Positions 22,622 through 30,228 of a stretch of DNA of 64,000 bases are shown piece by piece (the first letter of the stretch is position 1; each line of letters begins with the position of its first letter). The notes beneath the pieces are model-generated. The model was not told the DNA's origin, did no database searches, and worked only from the letters and a program-made list of their open reading frames with translations. The position numbers and the translations under genes were made by a program. The stretch covers positions 1-64,000 of the IMG/VR virus record IMGVR_UViG_3300031787_000077; one strand, written 5' to 3'. The stretch comes from a virus.

Positions 22622-23237
22622 AGTTGAACTACTAGGATATTATGGAAATGATAAAATTCATGCTTGTTCTGCATGGACTAGTACATCTAGAGACTTATCG
22701 GAAGATAAGATTGATCGAATACCTAAACTATTAAAAATGTTAGCGGATGAAGGTCATCATACTCCTTTTGAAAAAAGTTATTTACATTTTTTAGTAACAA
22801 CAGATATAGCATCGCACATTCATATAATTAAACACAGAATAGGAGTAAGTGTTAATGGCGAATCTGCAAGATATAAAGAGATTAAGGAAGATCAATATTT
22901 AATTCCTGAAGATTGGCCTTTAATTTGGCAAGAACAACTTAAATCTTATACTCAACTAGGTTTGGATAAATACCATAATTGTATAGAAAGTTTAGTTAAT
23001 GATTATGGTTTCGATAGAAAAAGAGCCAAAGAAAGTGCTAGATTTTTTAGACCATACAATACCCAGATTACTTCTGATGTAAGTTTTAATTGGAGAAGTT
23101 TTTATCATTTTCAATCATTACGCAATAAACCTAATGCTCAGTTAGAAATTAGAGAAATTGCACAAACTATGTTAGATTTAGTAAAAAATATTGATAATAA
23201 TCCATTTAAATATACAATAGAGGCATTTGGATTATAA
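22611..23237 (+). CDS. thyX: ThyX, flavin-dependent thymidylate synthase
   Basis: 208 aa, EC 2.1.1.148: makes dTMP from dUMP with methylene-tetrahydrofolate, FAD and NADPH. Motif KHRIGVSVNGESARY is the ThyX signature RHRxxSxNxxSxR with Lys in the first position; HHTPFEKSYLHF and the Arg/Asn of SFNWRSFYHF-type C-terminal block follow. It begins inside a relic of another thyX and its stop region overlaps the antiparallel HNH gene by six bases. Confidence 0.9.
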   Translation: MLNKVELLGYYGNDKIHACSAWTSTSRDLSEDKIDRIPKLLKMLADEGHHTPFEKSYLHFLVTTDIASHIHIIKHRIGVSVNGESARYKEIKEDQYLIPEDWPLIWQEQLKSYTQLGLDKYHNCIESLVNDYGFDRKRAKESARFFRPYNTQITSDVSFNWRSFYHFQSLRNKPNAQLEIREIAQTMLDLVKNIDNNPFKYTIEAFGL

Positions 23238-23870
23238 GATTTTATCTGATTTACTAATATTATCTTTAGCCCATAATGGCTGTAAATTTGTATAGTGAAA
23301 ACACTTTCTCTGTTGTTCAGGATCGCTCATGTCAAAACTGGAACATGGAATTATATGGTCTATATGCCAACCATATTTTCCATAATTTTCCCAAGTCATG
23401 CCTTCTTGAAACTTATTTGCTAAATATGTTTTTAAATATTCAATATCACAGCCAATTAGTTCTTTAGTTTTTTCTTGTTTTATATTATTCTTAACTGCCA
23501 ATCTTAATCTGCTTCTTAAACTACTTAATATTCTATATGATAAATTATTTTGATATTTATTTCTTTCATATTCTCTCTGTAATTTTCTATATTCTAAACT
23601 GGCTTTATGTCTAAGAATTTCTTTTTTATTTTTTTCATAGTAATTTTTATTATATTTTGAAGTATAGTTTTTATTATTTTTTCTATACTCATTCATATAT
23701 TTTGATCTACTTTGTAAGATTGAGGTCTTGTTTTTTTGAAAATGCTGTTTATGATAAAGAGAAACGCAAGACTTACATTTTGCGTCCAATCCAAATTTTC
23801 CGCCCTTTTTCTTGTAAAAAGAAGTTAACTTTTTATTTTTGAGGCAAACGGTACATTTTTTAGTTTTCAT
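23232..23870 (-). CDS. HNH homing endonuclease, minus strand
   Basis: 212 aa from the ATG at 23870-23868. Two N-terminal CxxC pairs (CTVCLKNKK, CKSC), a long Lys/Tyr/Asn-rich linker, and a C-terminal HNH domain: WHIDHIIPCSSFDMSD, CFHYTNLQPLW. The only minus-strand gene in the window. It is wedged between thyX and the gene at 23920, which fits insertion as a free-standing homing endonuclease next to a conserved target gene. A degraded relative lies at 30986-31141. Confidence 0.88.
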   Translation of the reverse strand: MKTKKCTVCLKNKKLTSFYKKKGGKFGLDAKCKSCVSLYHKQHFQKNKTSILQSRSKYMNEYRKNNKNYTSKYNKNYYEKNKKEILRHKASLEYRKLQREYERNKYQNNLSYRILSSLRSRLRLAVKNNIKQEKTKELIGCDIEYLKTYLANKFQEGMTWENYGKYGWHIDHIIPCSSFDMSDPEQQRKCFHYTNLQPLWAKDNISKSDKIL

Positions 23871-23919
23871 ATATTTCCTTTTAATATCAAATACACCAAA
23901 ATTCAAGAATTTACTCAAA

Positions 23920-24114
23920 ATGAAAACATTTAATATCACGGCACAGGTATTTAAAAACAGCGATTTGTCAAAACAAAATCTATTAATTAATCAGGTATTT
24001 GATGGTTCTACTTCTGAAAATGCTCTTTCTAATTTTAAATTACATTTTCCTTCTATAGAATATTCTTTAGTAAAAATTCTATCTGTTGAAGAAATTCCTC
24101 AAGAAGCGGCTTGA
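23920..24114 (+). CDS. small hypothetical protein, 64 aa
   Basis: ATG 23920, just outside the antisense HNH gene. Alpha/beta sequence FNITAQVFKNSD and VFDGSTSENALSNFKLHFP, ending in EEIPQEAA. Its last codons overlap the promoter at 24111. Confidence 0.55.
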   Translation: MKTFNITAQVFKNSDLSKQNLLINQVFDGSTSENALSNFKLHFPSIEYSLVKILSVEEIPQEAA

Positions 24115-24138
24115 CTTCTGCCGATAATGCTGTATACT
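24111..24138 (+). promoter_or_regulatory. sigma70-type promoter with GCCGATA box
   Basis: TTGACT (24111-24116), 16-bp spacer with GCCGATAA, TATACT (24133-24138). Directly before the UV endonuclease gene, whose AAGGAG begins at 24144. Confidence 0.8.
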
Positions 24139-24159
24139 GTGACCAAGGAGACTCTATTT

Positions 24160-25071
24160 ATGCGTTATGGCCTCTGCTGCATCTCATTAAAACTTAAAGA
24201 TCAAGGTGTTGGTCATCAGACCATGACCTTCAAGAGATTTAATAGTTTGCCAAGACAAGAAGCACTAACTATTCTTGGCGACCGTATTCTTAACAATCTT
24301 ATCACTACACGAAAAACTATTGAATTTTGTGCTGAGAATAATTATGTCTATCGTGTTAGTAGCGATATTTTTCCACTAATTACATATGATGAGGCTAATG
24401 TATCTTTAGAAAATTTGCCTAATCATGATGATATTCAAGATGAATTTGATAATATTGCTCTAACAATCACCGACAATAATGTTCGTGTGAGTTGTCATCC
24501 AAGTGAGTATAATTCACTCTCTAGTCTTTCAGAAAAAGTTGTTGATAAAACTATTACAGAACTGAATTTTTACAGTAGTTTTTTTGACAGAATTGGTTTG
24601 TCCGCAGATACTAATTCTCCCATGAATCTTCATGTTCATAACAATAATGGGACTAGAGAAGAAATATCTCATAGGTTTTATCAAAACTTCAAACGTCTCG
24701 ACGAAAATTGTCAAAGTCGCTTAACGATAGAAAATGACGACAAACTTAATTGTTGGAGTGTGCGTGAATTAGTAGATATTTTTCATCCTATTACACGCAT
24801 CCCTATTTGTTTTGACTATTTACATCACAAGTGTCACCCAAATAATTTATCAGAATGTGAAGCCATCAATATGTGCTATGATACATGGCAGACCACTCCA
24901 CTATTTCATTATAGTGAAAGTCGAGAGGGTAATAATCCTCGCGCTCATGCTGAGTACGCATATAATAAATTTGAGACATATGGGTTAGAGTTTGATGTTG
25001 ATATGGAACTCAAAGGAAAAGATATCGCCATTGAAAAATATGATGAGATTCTAAAGGAGACTATTGTATGA
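24160..25071 (+). CDS. uvsE: UV DNA damage endonuclease (UvdE/UvsE family)
   Basis: 303 aa from ATG 24160, which has AAGGAG 11 bases upstream; the earlier ATG at 24127 overlaps the promoter. TIM-barrel family nicking DNA 5' to photoproducts and other lesions. Visible blocks: RYGLCCISLKLK, TMTFKRFNSL, YRVSSDIFPL, SCHPSEYNSL, LTIENDDKL, ICFDYLHHKCH, HYSESREG and DVDMELKGKD, which supply the His/Glu/Asp metal ligands. Transcribed from its own promoter, so probably an early repair enzyme. Confidence 0.9.
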   Translation: MRYGLCCISLKLKDQGVGHQTMTFKRFNSLPRQEALTILGDRILNNLITTRKTIEFCAENNYVYRVSSDIFPLITYDEANVSLENLPNHDDIQDEFDNIALTITDNNVRVSCHPSEYNSLSSLSEKVVDKTITELNFYSSFFDRIGLSADTNSPMNLHVHNNNGTREEISHRFYQNFKRLDENCQSRLTIENDDKLNCWSVRELVDIFHPITRIPICFDYLHHKCHPNNLSECEAINMCYDTWQTTPLFHYSESREGNNPRAHAEYAYNKFETYGLEFDVDMELKGKDIAIEKYDEILKETIV

Positions 25072-25214
25072 GTGGATGGCTAATAGCATTTACAGGATGT
25101 ATATATGCTTATGTAGCAGCAGAGCAAGCATACAAAGGCAATATGGGTTTATTTATAGCATATACAGGTTACGCTTTTGCCAATATCGGTTTATATATGT
25201 TAGCAAGTAAATAG
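25068..25214 (+). CDS. small membrane protein, 48 aa
   Basis: ATGA overlap with the UV endonuclease. Two hydrophobic segments (LIAFTGCIYAYVAAEQAY and IAYTGYAFANIGLYMLA). I recognise this Gly/Tyr-rich pattern from small conserved membrane proteins of large phages. Function unknown. Confidence 0.6.
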   Translation: MSGWLIAFTGCIYAYVAAEQAYKGNMGLFIAYTGYAFANIGLYMLASK

Positions 25215-25224
25215 GAGATATTCG

Positions 25225-25395
25225 ATGAGCGATCTCAAAAATAGGCCCGAACCAAAAAAAATAAAGATGCCCCCACTAGTTGACCGATCACAGGAATACG
25301 ATATAATGGAGGGATACGAGCCAGCCGATCACAACACTAATGAAACAGATAGCCAAGACAATACGCAGAGCATATCAGAATTGGGTTCCTTGTAA
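25225..25395 (+). CDS. hydrophilic protein, 56 aa
   Basis: AGGAGATATTCG precedes the ATG. Pro/Lys-rich start (RPEPKKIKMPPLVDR) and an Asp/Asn/Thr-rich disordered end (HNTNETDSQDNTQS). It overlaps the deaminase-like gene by 56 bases in another frame. Confidence 0.5.
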   Translation: MSDLKNRPEPKKIKMPPLVDRSQEYDIMEGYEPADHNTNETDSQDNTQSISELGSL

Positions 25396-25798
25396 GGAAA
25401 TTCGTTGTTGGCATTATTGTTCTGCTTTTGATGGAACAAAAATGATAGGTTTTGCTCAAAATAATCCTATTAAAACTCATGCTGGTGCTTATAGAATTGG
25501 TGAAAATTTTAATCTTCCCAAATATAAAGAGCATCCGTTTTACCATGCGGAAAGTCATCTGATTTCTAAGTTACTGGATCAGTATAACTATATTGATCCT
25601 TCTTGGAATATTGTAGTGATGAGAATTAATCGCAAGGGTTTGATTCTTGGTAGTAAGCCTTGTGAAAATTGTGATAAACTTTTACAATCTGTTGGTTTAA
25701 CTGCCGTGTTTTATAGTAATGATGATGGTAGTTTTAGTGATAGTTTTGGTGATATGGTTTATCGCCCTGACTTGACAAATTCTTTGGCTAGTGTATAA
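25340..25798 (+). CDS. cytidine/deoxycytidylate deaminase-fold protein, 152 aa
   Basis: Zinc motif HAES at about residues 69-72 (FYHAESHLISKLL) and GSKPCENCDKLLQSVG (CxxC) match the cytidine deaminase superfamily, with Glu as proton shuttle. RRAYQNWVPCKEI is the substrate-side start. Whether it deaminates dCMP, another nucleotide or RNA is not clear. Its 3' end contains the promoter at 25772. Confidence 0.75.
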   Translation: MKQIAKTIRRAYQNWVPCKEIRCWHYCSAFDGTKMIGFAQNNPIKTHAGAYRIGENFNLPKYKEHPFYHAESHLISKLLDQYNYIDPSWNIVVMRINRKGLILGSKPCENCDKLLQSVGLTAVFYSNDDGSFSDSFGDMVYRPDLTNSLASV

Positions 25799-25799
25799 T
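25772..25799 (+). promoter_or_regulatory. near-perfect sigma70 promoter
   Basis: TTGACA (25772-25777), 16-bp spacer, TATAAT (25794-25799): both hexamers match the consensus. It lies inside the end of the deaminase-like gene and ahead of GGAGGAA and the zinc-ribbon gene at 25819. No CGATA box. Confidence 0.85.
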
Positions 25800-25818
25800 T
25801 CCGCTATTGGAGGAACCT

Positions 25819-26037
25819 ATGAATTGTATTTATTGTTATCGTTCTATTCCAGATGAAAGATTAGAGTTTCTGATAGAGAATAATCGTCCTAAAACTTGCA
25901 TTAATTGTTCTACCGAACAACGTGCTGTGGGTTTTATGGATTGGGAACACAAAACCGCTCCACAGTTGGTGTTAGTTCCCGCTAATGCTAAAGAGAGTAT
26001 TCGTATCCTAAATAGGGCTAATAGGAGATCAAGATGA
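25819..26037 (+). CDS. zinc-ribbon protein, TraR/DksA-like fragment, 72 aa
   Basis: CIYCYRSIPDERLEFLIENN then CINCS form a CxxC-x(~25)-CxxC zinc finger; the pattern (I-P-x-x-R-L-E) recalls DksA/TraR-type fingers of phages. GFMDWEHKTAPQLVLV and a basic tail follow. It might modulate RNA polymerase, by analogy only. First gene of the 25772 transcript. Confidence 0.7.
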   Translation: MNCIYCYRSIPDERLEFLIENNRPKTCINCSTEQRAVGFMDWEHKTAPQLVLVPANAKESIRILNRANRRSR

Positions 26038-26240
26038 CTTGGCTAGACTTATATGACTATCTTAACAAACAAGCAAATCTTACACAAAATGTAGGAGAAT
26101 TTAACTGGCAAGATCAAGTGATAGTTTATGATAGTTGGAACATGAAAGAATATAATTGTAATGGATTAAGTTGGATGATATCACTAAATAATCAAGACCA
26201 TCATTGCCTAAATATTAATACCTCATTGGAGAATTCTTAA
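26034..26240 (+). CDS. conserved small phage protein, 68 aa
   Basis: MTWLDLYDYLNKQANLT then GEFNWQDQVIVYD. This start is shared by small conserved proteins of several large phages. Function unknown. Overlaps both neighbours. Confidence 0.65.
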   Translation: MTWLDLYDYLNKQANLTQNVGEFNWQDQVIVYDSWNMKEYNCNGLSWMISLNNQDHHCLNINTSLENS

Positions 26241-26485
26241 TGGATATAGAAATTGAGAGTCTTTTATTCAAGCAAGTAGAATGTCCTAAGAATCACCTAA
26301 TGACCAAAATTATTAATCTATGGAGTAATCGATATCGTATTAATGTGTACATAGAAATCGAAGAAGATAATCTGATCAAGAAACGTATACATAGCAGTTA
26401 TTTTTGTCACTATAGTCCCGGTAAACTAACTATTATTCCAGATAAAGACAAAGGACGTTATAATGAATCCAGAACTCAGTGGTAA
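26240..26485 (+). CDS. hypothetical protein, 81 aa
   Basis: Beta-rich (RYRINVYIEIEEDNLIKK, YFCHYSPGKLTII). The C-terminus overlaps the next gene by 23 bases. No family recognised. Confidence 0.55.
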   Translation: MDIEIESLLFKQVECPKNHLMTKIINLWSNRYRINVYIEIEEDNLIKKRIHSSYFCHYSPGKLTIIPDKDKGRYNESRTQW

Positions 26486-26870
26486 ACTAATCTCAAAGTA
26501 TCCAGAACAATTTTCTAATTATCAATACATTGAATGCGACGATGGATGGTATGATCTTCTAGATAAATTATGCTCTTCTATCCAATCTCATCTGGATCAC
26601 AGAAAAAAAACAGAAGAACCTCTTTCCTACTTTAGTTGGTCACAAATCAAAGAAAAGTTTGGTGGATTAAGAGCCTATTCTTATGGTGCAGATTCTTATA
26701 TCAATGGATTAATTGCTATGGCAGAAAGTATGAGTTACAGCATTTGTGAAATTTCTGGAGAAAAAGGAAAGTTGCGTAAACAAAGAATTGGAGAAAATGG
26801 AGAGCCTATTCCTGCATGGATGAAAACCCTGTCAGATAGTGAGGCACAAAAGGCGGGATACGTTCTCTAA
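26463..26870 (+). CDS. conserved phage/bacterial protein with KEKFGGLR motif, 135 aa
   Basis: IECDDGWYDLLDKLCSSIQ, WSQIKEKFGGLRAYSYGAD, MAESMSYSICEISGEKG and a C-terminal HTLSDSEAQKA-like helix match a widespread family (G-W, K-E-K-F-G-x-L-R, A-E-x-x-S-x-x-x-C-E). The family normally has a CExCG zinc pair; here it is CEISG, one Cys short. Function unknown. Confidence 0.7.
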   Translation: MNPELSGKLISKYPEQFSNYQYIECDDGWYDLLDKLCSSIQSHLDHRKKTEEPLSYFSWSQIKEKFGGLRAYSYGADSYINGLIAMAESMSYSICEISGEKGKLRKQRIGENGEPIPAWMKTLSDSEAQKAGYVL

Positions 26871-26880
26871 AGAATCCCTC

Positions 26881-26908
26881 TTGACAATGCCGATACCTGT
26901 GCTATACT
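26881..26908 (+). promoter_or_regulatory. sigma70-type promoter with GCCGATAC box
   Basis: TTGACA (26881-26886), 16-bp spacer with GCCGATAC, TATACT (26903-26908). A 33-base leader with AAGGAG leads to the gene at 26942. Confidence 0.85.
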
Positions 26909-26941
26909 TAGGACATAACACCTAACACAAGGAGATTCAAA

Positions 26942-27346
26942 ATGCCTCGCGGCCAGAAAATTTGTCCAAGTTGTTCTGCTATCAATGGTCCCCGTGCATA
27001 CACTTGTAAGAGTTGTGGTTCAGATTTTGCTTTCAAGCCCAAAAGCAAGGAAGTTAAAAACACCAAGATCATTAAGGATGTTAATTGGAAAGAATTGGTT
27101 AAGGGTGATCGTATAAAAGTTCGCGGTGGCCCCTATTATGTTCATAAGGGTGAATTTATCCCTATGGGTTATCGTGGACGCTTTGTGGTAGACTGTATTG
27201 ATGACAAGGGCATTAGGGCTTATGGTATTGATAAGCACGGTGGATTTGCTCATATTTATATGGGTGGAGACTTTCAAAACAAGGAAACCGGCGTATGGAA
27301 GATTGCTCACGAAATTGTCAAACTGAAAAACAGAGAAGTGGTATAA
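26942..27346 (+). CDS. zinc-ribbon protein with KGDRIKV beta domain, 134 aa
   Basis: PRGQKICPSCSAINGPRA and CKSCG form a four-Cys ribbon (residues 8-25). After a Lys-rich linker comes KGDRIKVRGGPYY, MGYRGRFVV and GFAHIYMGGDF, a small SH3-like barrel. The same architecture occurs in conserved proteins of large phages. Probably nucleic-acid or RNA-polymerase binding, but this is inferred. Directly promoted. Confidence 0.7.
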   Translation: MPRGQKICPSCSAINGPRAYTCKSCGSDFAFKPKSKEVKNTKIIKDVNWKELVKGDRIKVRGGPYYVHKGEFIPMGYRGRFVVDCIDDKGIRAYGIDKHGGFAHIYMGGDFQNKETGVWKIAHEIVKLKNREVV

Positions 27347-27618
27347 TGAGTTTGGTTCCTCAACAACAAGAACAATTAGAAAAACTGTTAGAACATAGAG
27401 ACTCTATAGTTAGCCACTTATATCAGATTGAGCATATTTTAAAGGAATATTTTCCTGAGCAATTTGAACTAGCATATCAACATTGGATTCCTCAAATTAC
27501 TACTGCTCTTTATGAACAACCTAAGTGGCTTCCTAGAGGACAATATTCTATGGAAGATACAGTAAAGAATATTACAGATAAGGACGATGGTTCTGGTGTA
27601 TTTAAATATTTGAGGTAA
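27346..27618 (+). CDS. hypothetical helical protein, 90 aa
   Basis: ATG 27346 shares a base with the previous stop. Gln/Glu-rich coiled helix (QQQEQLEKLLEHRDSIVSHL) and a conserved-looking YSMEDTVKNITDK end. No family recognised. Confidence 0.6.
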   Translation: MSLVPQQQEQLEKLLEHRDSIVSHLYQIEHILKEYFPEQFELAYQHWIPQITTALYEQPKWLPRGQYSMEDTVKNITDKDDGSGVFKYLR

Positions 27619-27621
27619 TAT

Positions 27622-28005
27622 ATGGACGAAAAACTCTATTCTATTGTTGATCTTGAAGGATACGCTAAACAGGTTAGAGAAGCGGCTGCTCAAACCTTAT
27701 CAGAAAATAACAACGATAATCTTGATGATTATATCACCATCACACAACTAGTCCAGATGGTGCGTAAAAACTGTTGTGGTTTTGATGATGATAACAGACC
27801 TCTCTTAAATGAAGATATTAACGAGCAAATTTATGACTGTACTATAACTTGGATACATAATGTCGCATTAGCAAAATTGGCTGCTAAAGACTTACTAGAA
27901 TGTGCTTGGGATGATAAGGCTAATGAAATGGTATTTTGGCCTAAAGAGACTGAAAATGATAAATCCGTCAAACGAAGAAATAAGAAAAAGAATAAAGAGT
28001 CTTGA
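27622..28005 (+). CDS. conserved phage protein, winged-helix-like end, 127 aa
   Basis: ITITQLVQMVRKNCCG and ALAKLAAKDLLECAWDDKAN, then EMVFW. The C-terminal block is shared with the gene at 40011 (GLVKKGLVESAFDTECND, FIFW), so the two are distant paralogues. The pattern is compatible with a helix-turn-helix-type domain. Ends in Lys/Asn repeats. Confidence 0.6.
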   Translation: MDEKLYSIVDLEGYAKQVREAAAQTLSENNNDNLDDYITITQLVQMVRKNCCGFDDDNRPLLNEDINEQIYDCTITWIHNVALAKLAAKDLLECAWDDKANEMVFWPKETENDKSVKRRNKKKNKES

Positions 28006-28135
28006 AGAAGAAATACATAATTACGAAACATATCTACTGTCAGAAAGTTGCAGTAGGTGTGCTGATGCTTATGCTAAGATAGAGCAATACAAGACAGAAA
28101 TTGGTGAACTGATACAACTATATCATAATGATTAA
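27956..28135 (+). CDS. coiled-coil protein, 59 aa
   Basis: ATG 27956 lies within the previous gene in another frame. EEIRKRIKSLEEEIHNYETY and CSRCADAYAKIEQYKTEIGE make two helices joined by a CxxC turn, possibly a zinc-hook-like hairpin. Ends three bases before the tmRNA. Confidence 0.55.
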   Translation: MINPSNEEIRKRIKSLEEEIHNYETYLLSESCSRCADAYAKIEQYKTEIGELIQLYHND

Positions 28136-28138
28136 TAA

Positions 28139-28493
28139 GGGGGTATAACGGTATCGATTGGATAATAGCAATTATGTTAGCAAGTAGTGGTTGATCGACC
28201 GGCCACTTTAAAAAGTCGATTAAACGCTTTAACTGGCGAAACTCAGTTAGCCCTTGCTGCCTAATAAATAAGTAGCAACAATCTTAGAAAGCGATGAAGG
28301 TAGCGTTCAAAAGATTGATGTAAAATCCTTCGGCTGCTAGAATAGCCAACGGGTTCTAGCCTGAGATTAGTTGGTACGGAAAGATGAATGTTGTTTGTTC
28401 TTTAGTCTTTCTTAAAATTTATGAATAAACTAAACTTGTAGAATATATAATGAAAATTATCGCAACACATGGGTTCGACTCCCATTACCTCCA
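28139..28493 (+). ncRNA. ssrA: tmRNA (transfer-messenger RNA)
   Basis: Acceptor stem GGGGGTA (28139-28145) pairs with TACCTCC (28486-28492), including the G3-U70 wobble that specifies alanine; the T arm is ATGGG-TTCGACT-CCCAT. Pseudoknot 1 is visible: AGTGG with CCACT and TGATCGAC (28192-28199) with GTCGATTA (28215-28222). Twelve bases later an open frame GGC GAA ACT CAG TTA GCC CTT GCT GCC ends in TAA TAA, giving tag GETQLALAA with the LAA degradation end. The resume codon (GGC at 28235) is inferred from spacing. CCA is not encoded. One-piece, not permuted. It would rescue ribosomes stalled on broken phage or host mRNA. Confidence 0.93.
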
Positions 28494-28495
28494 CT

Positions 28496-28840
28496 ATGCC
28501 TAGAAAAATTTGTACTTATTGTGGTAAAAGAAAAAACCGTAAAAGTTTTCCTAAACATAGTTTGTACAAAGATAAACTAGATACAAGATGTAAAAAATGC
28601 GTTAAAGAACATTCAAAGGTAAGAAATAAACTTCATAAAAAAGCACCAGATAAACCAGAAGTTTGTGAGTGTTGTAAAAAGATCCCCATTAAATGGGTAT
28701 TAGATCATAACCATGATGATGATACTTTTCGTGGATGGCTTTGTGATAGATGCAATACCGGCATAGGAAAATTAGGAGATAATTTAGGTGGTATTGTCAA
28801 TGCGATGAATTATTTTCTCTCAAGACCCAATCGCAAATAG
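28496..28840 (+). CDS. endonuclease VII-like HNH nuclease, 114 aa
   Basis: Start at ATG 28496; an upstream in-frame ATG at 28469 lies in the tmRNA T arm and is not used. Two CxxC pairs at the N-terminus (CTYCGKRKNRKSF, CKKC), a central CECC, then the endonuclease VII core: WVLDHNHDDDTFRGWLC, CNTGIGKLGDN. Relatives resolve branched DNA or act as homing nucleases. Adjacent to the tmRNA 3' end, a common place for insertion. On size it is a short free-standing nuclease rather than full T4 gp49. Confidence 0.85.
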   Translation: MPRKICTYCGKRKNRKSFPKHSLYKDKLDTRCKKCVKEHSKVRNKLHKKAPDKPEVCECCKKIPIKWVLDHNHDDDTFRGWLCDRCNTGIGKLGDNLGGIVNAMNYFLSRPNRK

Positions 28841-28847
28841 TCGATAC

Positions 28848-28876
28848 TTGACAGCAGCATGAGCGTCTGGTACGAT
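28848..28876 (+). promoter_or_regulatory. sigma70-type promoter, CGATA box upstream
   Basis: TTGACA (28848-28853), 17-bp spacer, TACGAT (28871-28876). Unlike the other sites, CGATAC (28842-28847) is immediately before the -35, not in the spacer. Drives the DNA ligase gene. Confidence 0.75.
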
Positions 28877-28901
28877 ACCATCAACACAGGAGACTAAACG
28901 G

Positions 28902-30218
28902 ATGACTCACGATTTTGATTATGTTTGGAAGATGGTAACTGCTCTTAGAAATACAAGCAGCACAAAAGAAAAAGAAGATATTATCAAGATTAATTGTGGA
29001 ATTTTCAATAATTCATCTGCAAATTTTGCTAAGAAAATTCTACTCTATACTTATCATCCACTTTGGCAATATCATGTAACCAGTGATAATTTAAAGAAGA
29101 AAAATTATTTGGTCGCCAGAAAGAATGAATACAAAAATTTCTTTGATCTGCTTGATGCTCTAAAGAGTCGTAAAATTACTGGGCATGATGCTATATCTGC
29201 TGTGAATAGTTTTGTCGAACATTACGCTGACTATGAGGAACTTATTCATTGTGTTTTGGATAAAGACTTGAAAACCCGTGCTGGCGATAAGATCATTAAT
29301 AAGGCTATTCCAGATCATATTCCAGAATTTAGTGTAGCCTTGGCCGATAAATATAGTCCAGATATTGTAGATTGGAAAGATGAATGGTATGTTAGTCGTA
29401 AGATCGATGGTGCTAGATGTATCGCTATTGTTGATAGTAATGGGGAGTCTACTTTTTATTCCCGCACGGGAAAAGAGTTTGATACTCTTGGTGTTGTTGC
29501 TGGTGGCATTAAGAGTTTGGGTGTTACTAATGTAGTATTTGATGGTGAACTTTGTCTTGTGGATGATGAGGGTAATGAAGATTTTCAGGGGATCATGAAA
29601 CAACTCAAAAAGAAGGATCATACCATCCCTAATCCTTCATATAAGATTTTTGATATGATTTCTCACGACGAATTTTATAGTAAGAAGGGCGAGAAGAACA
29701 AGCCTTATTCTATTCGCTATAATAATCTACGAGAAGTTATGAAAAATAATACTTGTACTTGTCTTAGTGTGCTTGGTCAAGAACTTATTAAAGATGATGA
29801 TCATTTTCAGGAGTGGATTAAAAAAAGTAAAGATTACAAGTATGAAGGACTTATGCTACGAGCAGACGAACCATATAAAGGGAAGCGTAGTAAAGATCTG
29901 CTGAAAGTTAAGAAGTTTTTTGACGATGAGTATGAAGTTATTGATGTGGAAATGGGTCCATTTCGTTATGTATTGAATGGTAAAGAGCATGAGGAAACCA
30001 TGCTTTCTTGCGTAATGATTAAGCATAAAGATCATGTTGTTAGAGTTGGTAGTGGATTTGCTATTGACCAAAGACAAGAGTTTTATCAAGACCCCAAAAA
30101 GATTCTTGGTAAAATTATTACGGTTCAATATTTTGAGGAAACTAAAAACCAAGAAGGCGGAATTAGTTTGCGTTTCCCAACATTTAAGTTTTTGCATGGG
30201 TCTGCTAGAACCGTTTAA
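28902..30218 (+). CDS. ATP-dependent DNA ligase, 438 aa
   Basis: CAGGAGACT precedes the ATG. A helical N-terminal domain (about 1-150) is followed by the catalytic core: motif I SRKIDGAR (Lys167 adenylation site), VVFDGELC (motif III), YKYEGLMLRA (motif IV), DLLKVKKFFD (motif V), and a C-terminal OB domain ending RFPTFKFLHG. Seals nicks during phage replication and repair. Own promoter, between the nuclease and the glycosylase-like gene. Confidence 0.92.
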   Translation: MTHDFDYVWKMVTALRNTSSTKEKEDIIKINCGIFNNSSANFAKKILLYTYHPLWQYHVTSDNLKKKNYLVARKNEYKNFFDLLDALKSRKITGHDAISAVNSFVEHYADYEELIHCVLDKDLKTRAGDKIINKAIPDHIPEFSVALADKYSPDIVDWKDEWYVSRKIDGARCIAIVDSNGESTFYSRTGKEFDTLGVVAGGIKSLGVTNVVFDGELCLVDDEGNEDFQGIMKQLKKKDHTIPNPSYKIFDMISHDEFYSKKGEKNKPYSIRYNNLREVMKNNTCTCLSVLGQELIKDDDHFQEWIKKSKDYKYEGLMLRADEPYKGKRSKDLLKVKKFFDDEYEVIDVEMGPFRYVLNGKEHEETMLSCVMIKHKDHVVRVGSGFAIDQRQEFYQDPKKILGKIITVQYFEETKNQEGGISLRFPTFKFLHGSARTV

Positions 30219-30228
30219 GAAACGAGTC

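Noticed and set aside
22514-23237. A group I or II intron splitting one thyX gene
   Set aside because: The second frame is a complete ThyX of another subfamily, beginning only a few codons after the first stops; there is no room for an intron and no conserved splice-site structures.
28469-28495. An ATG inside the tmRNA T arm, in frame with the endonuclease VII-like gene
   Set aside because: The peptide it would add (MGSTPITST) is the usual artefact of reading a tRNA-like 3' end; the nuclease starts at 28496 in agreement with homologous N-termini.
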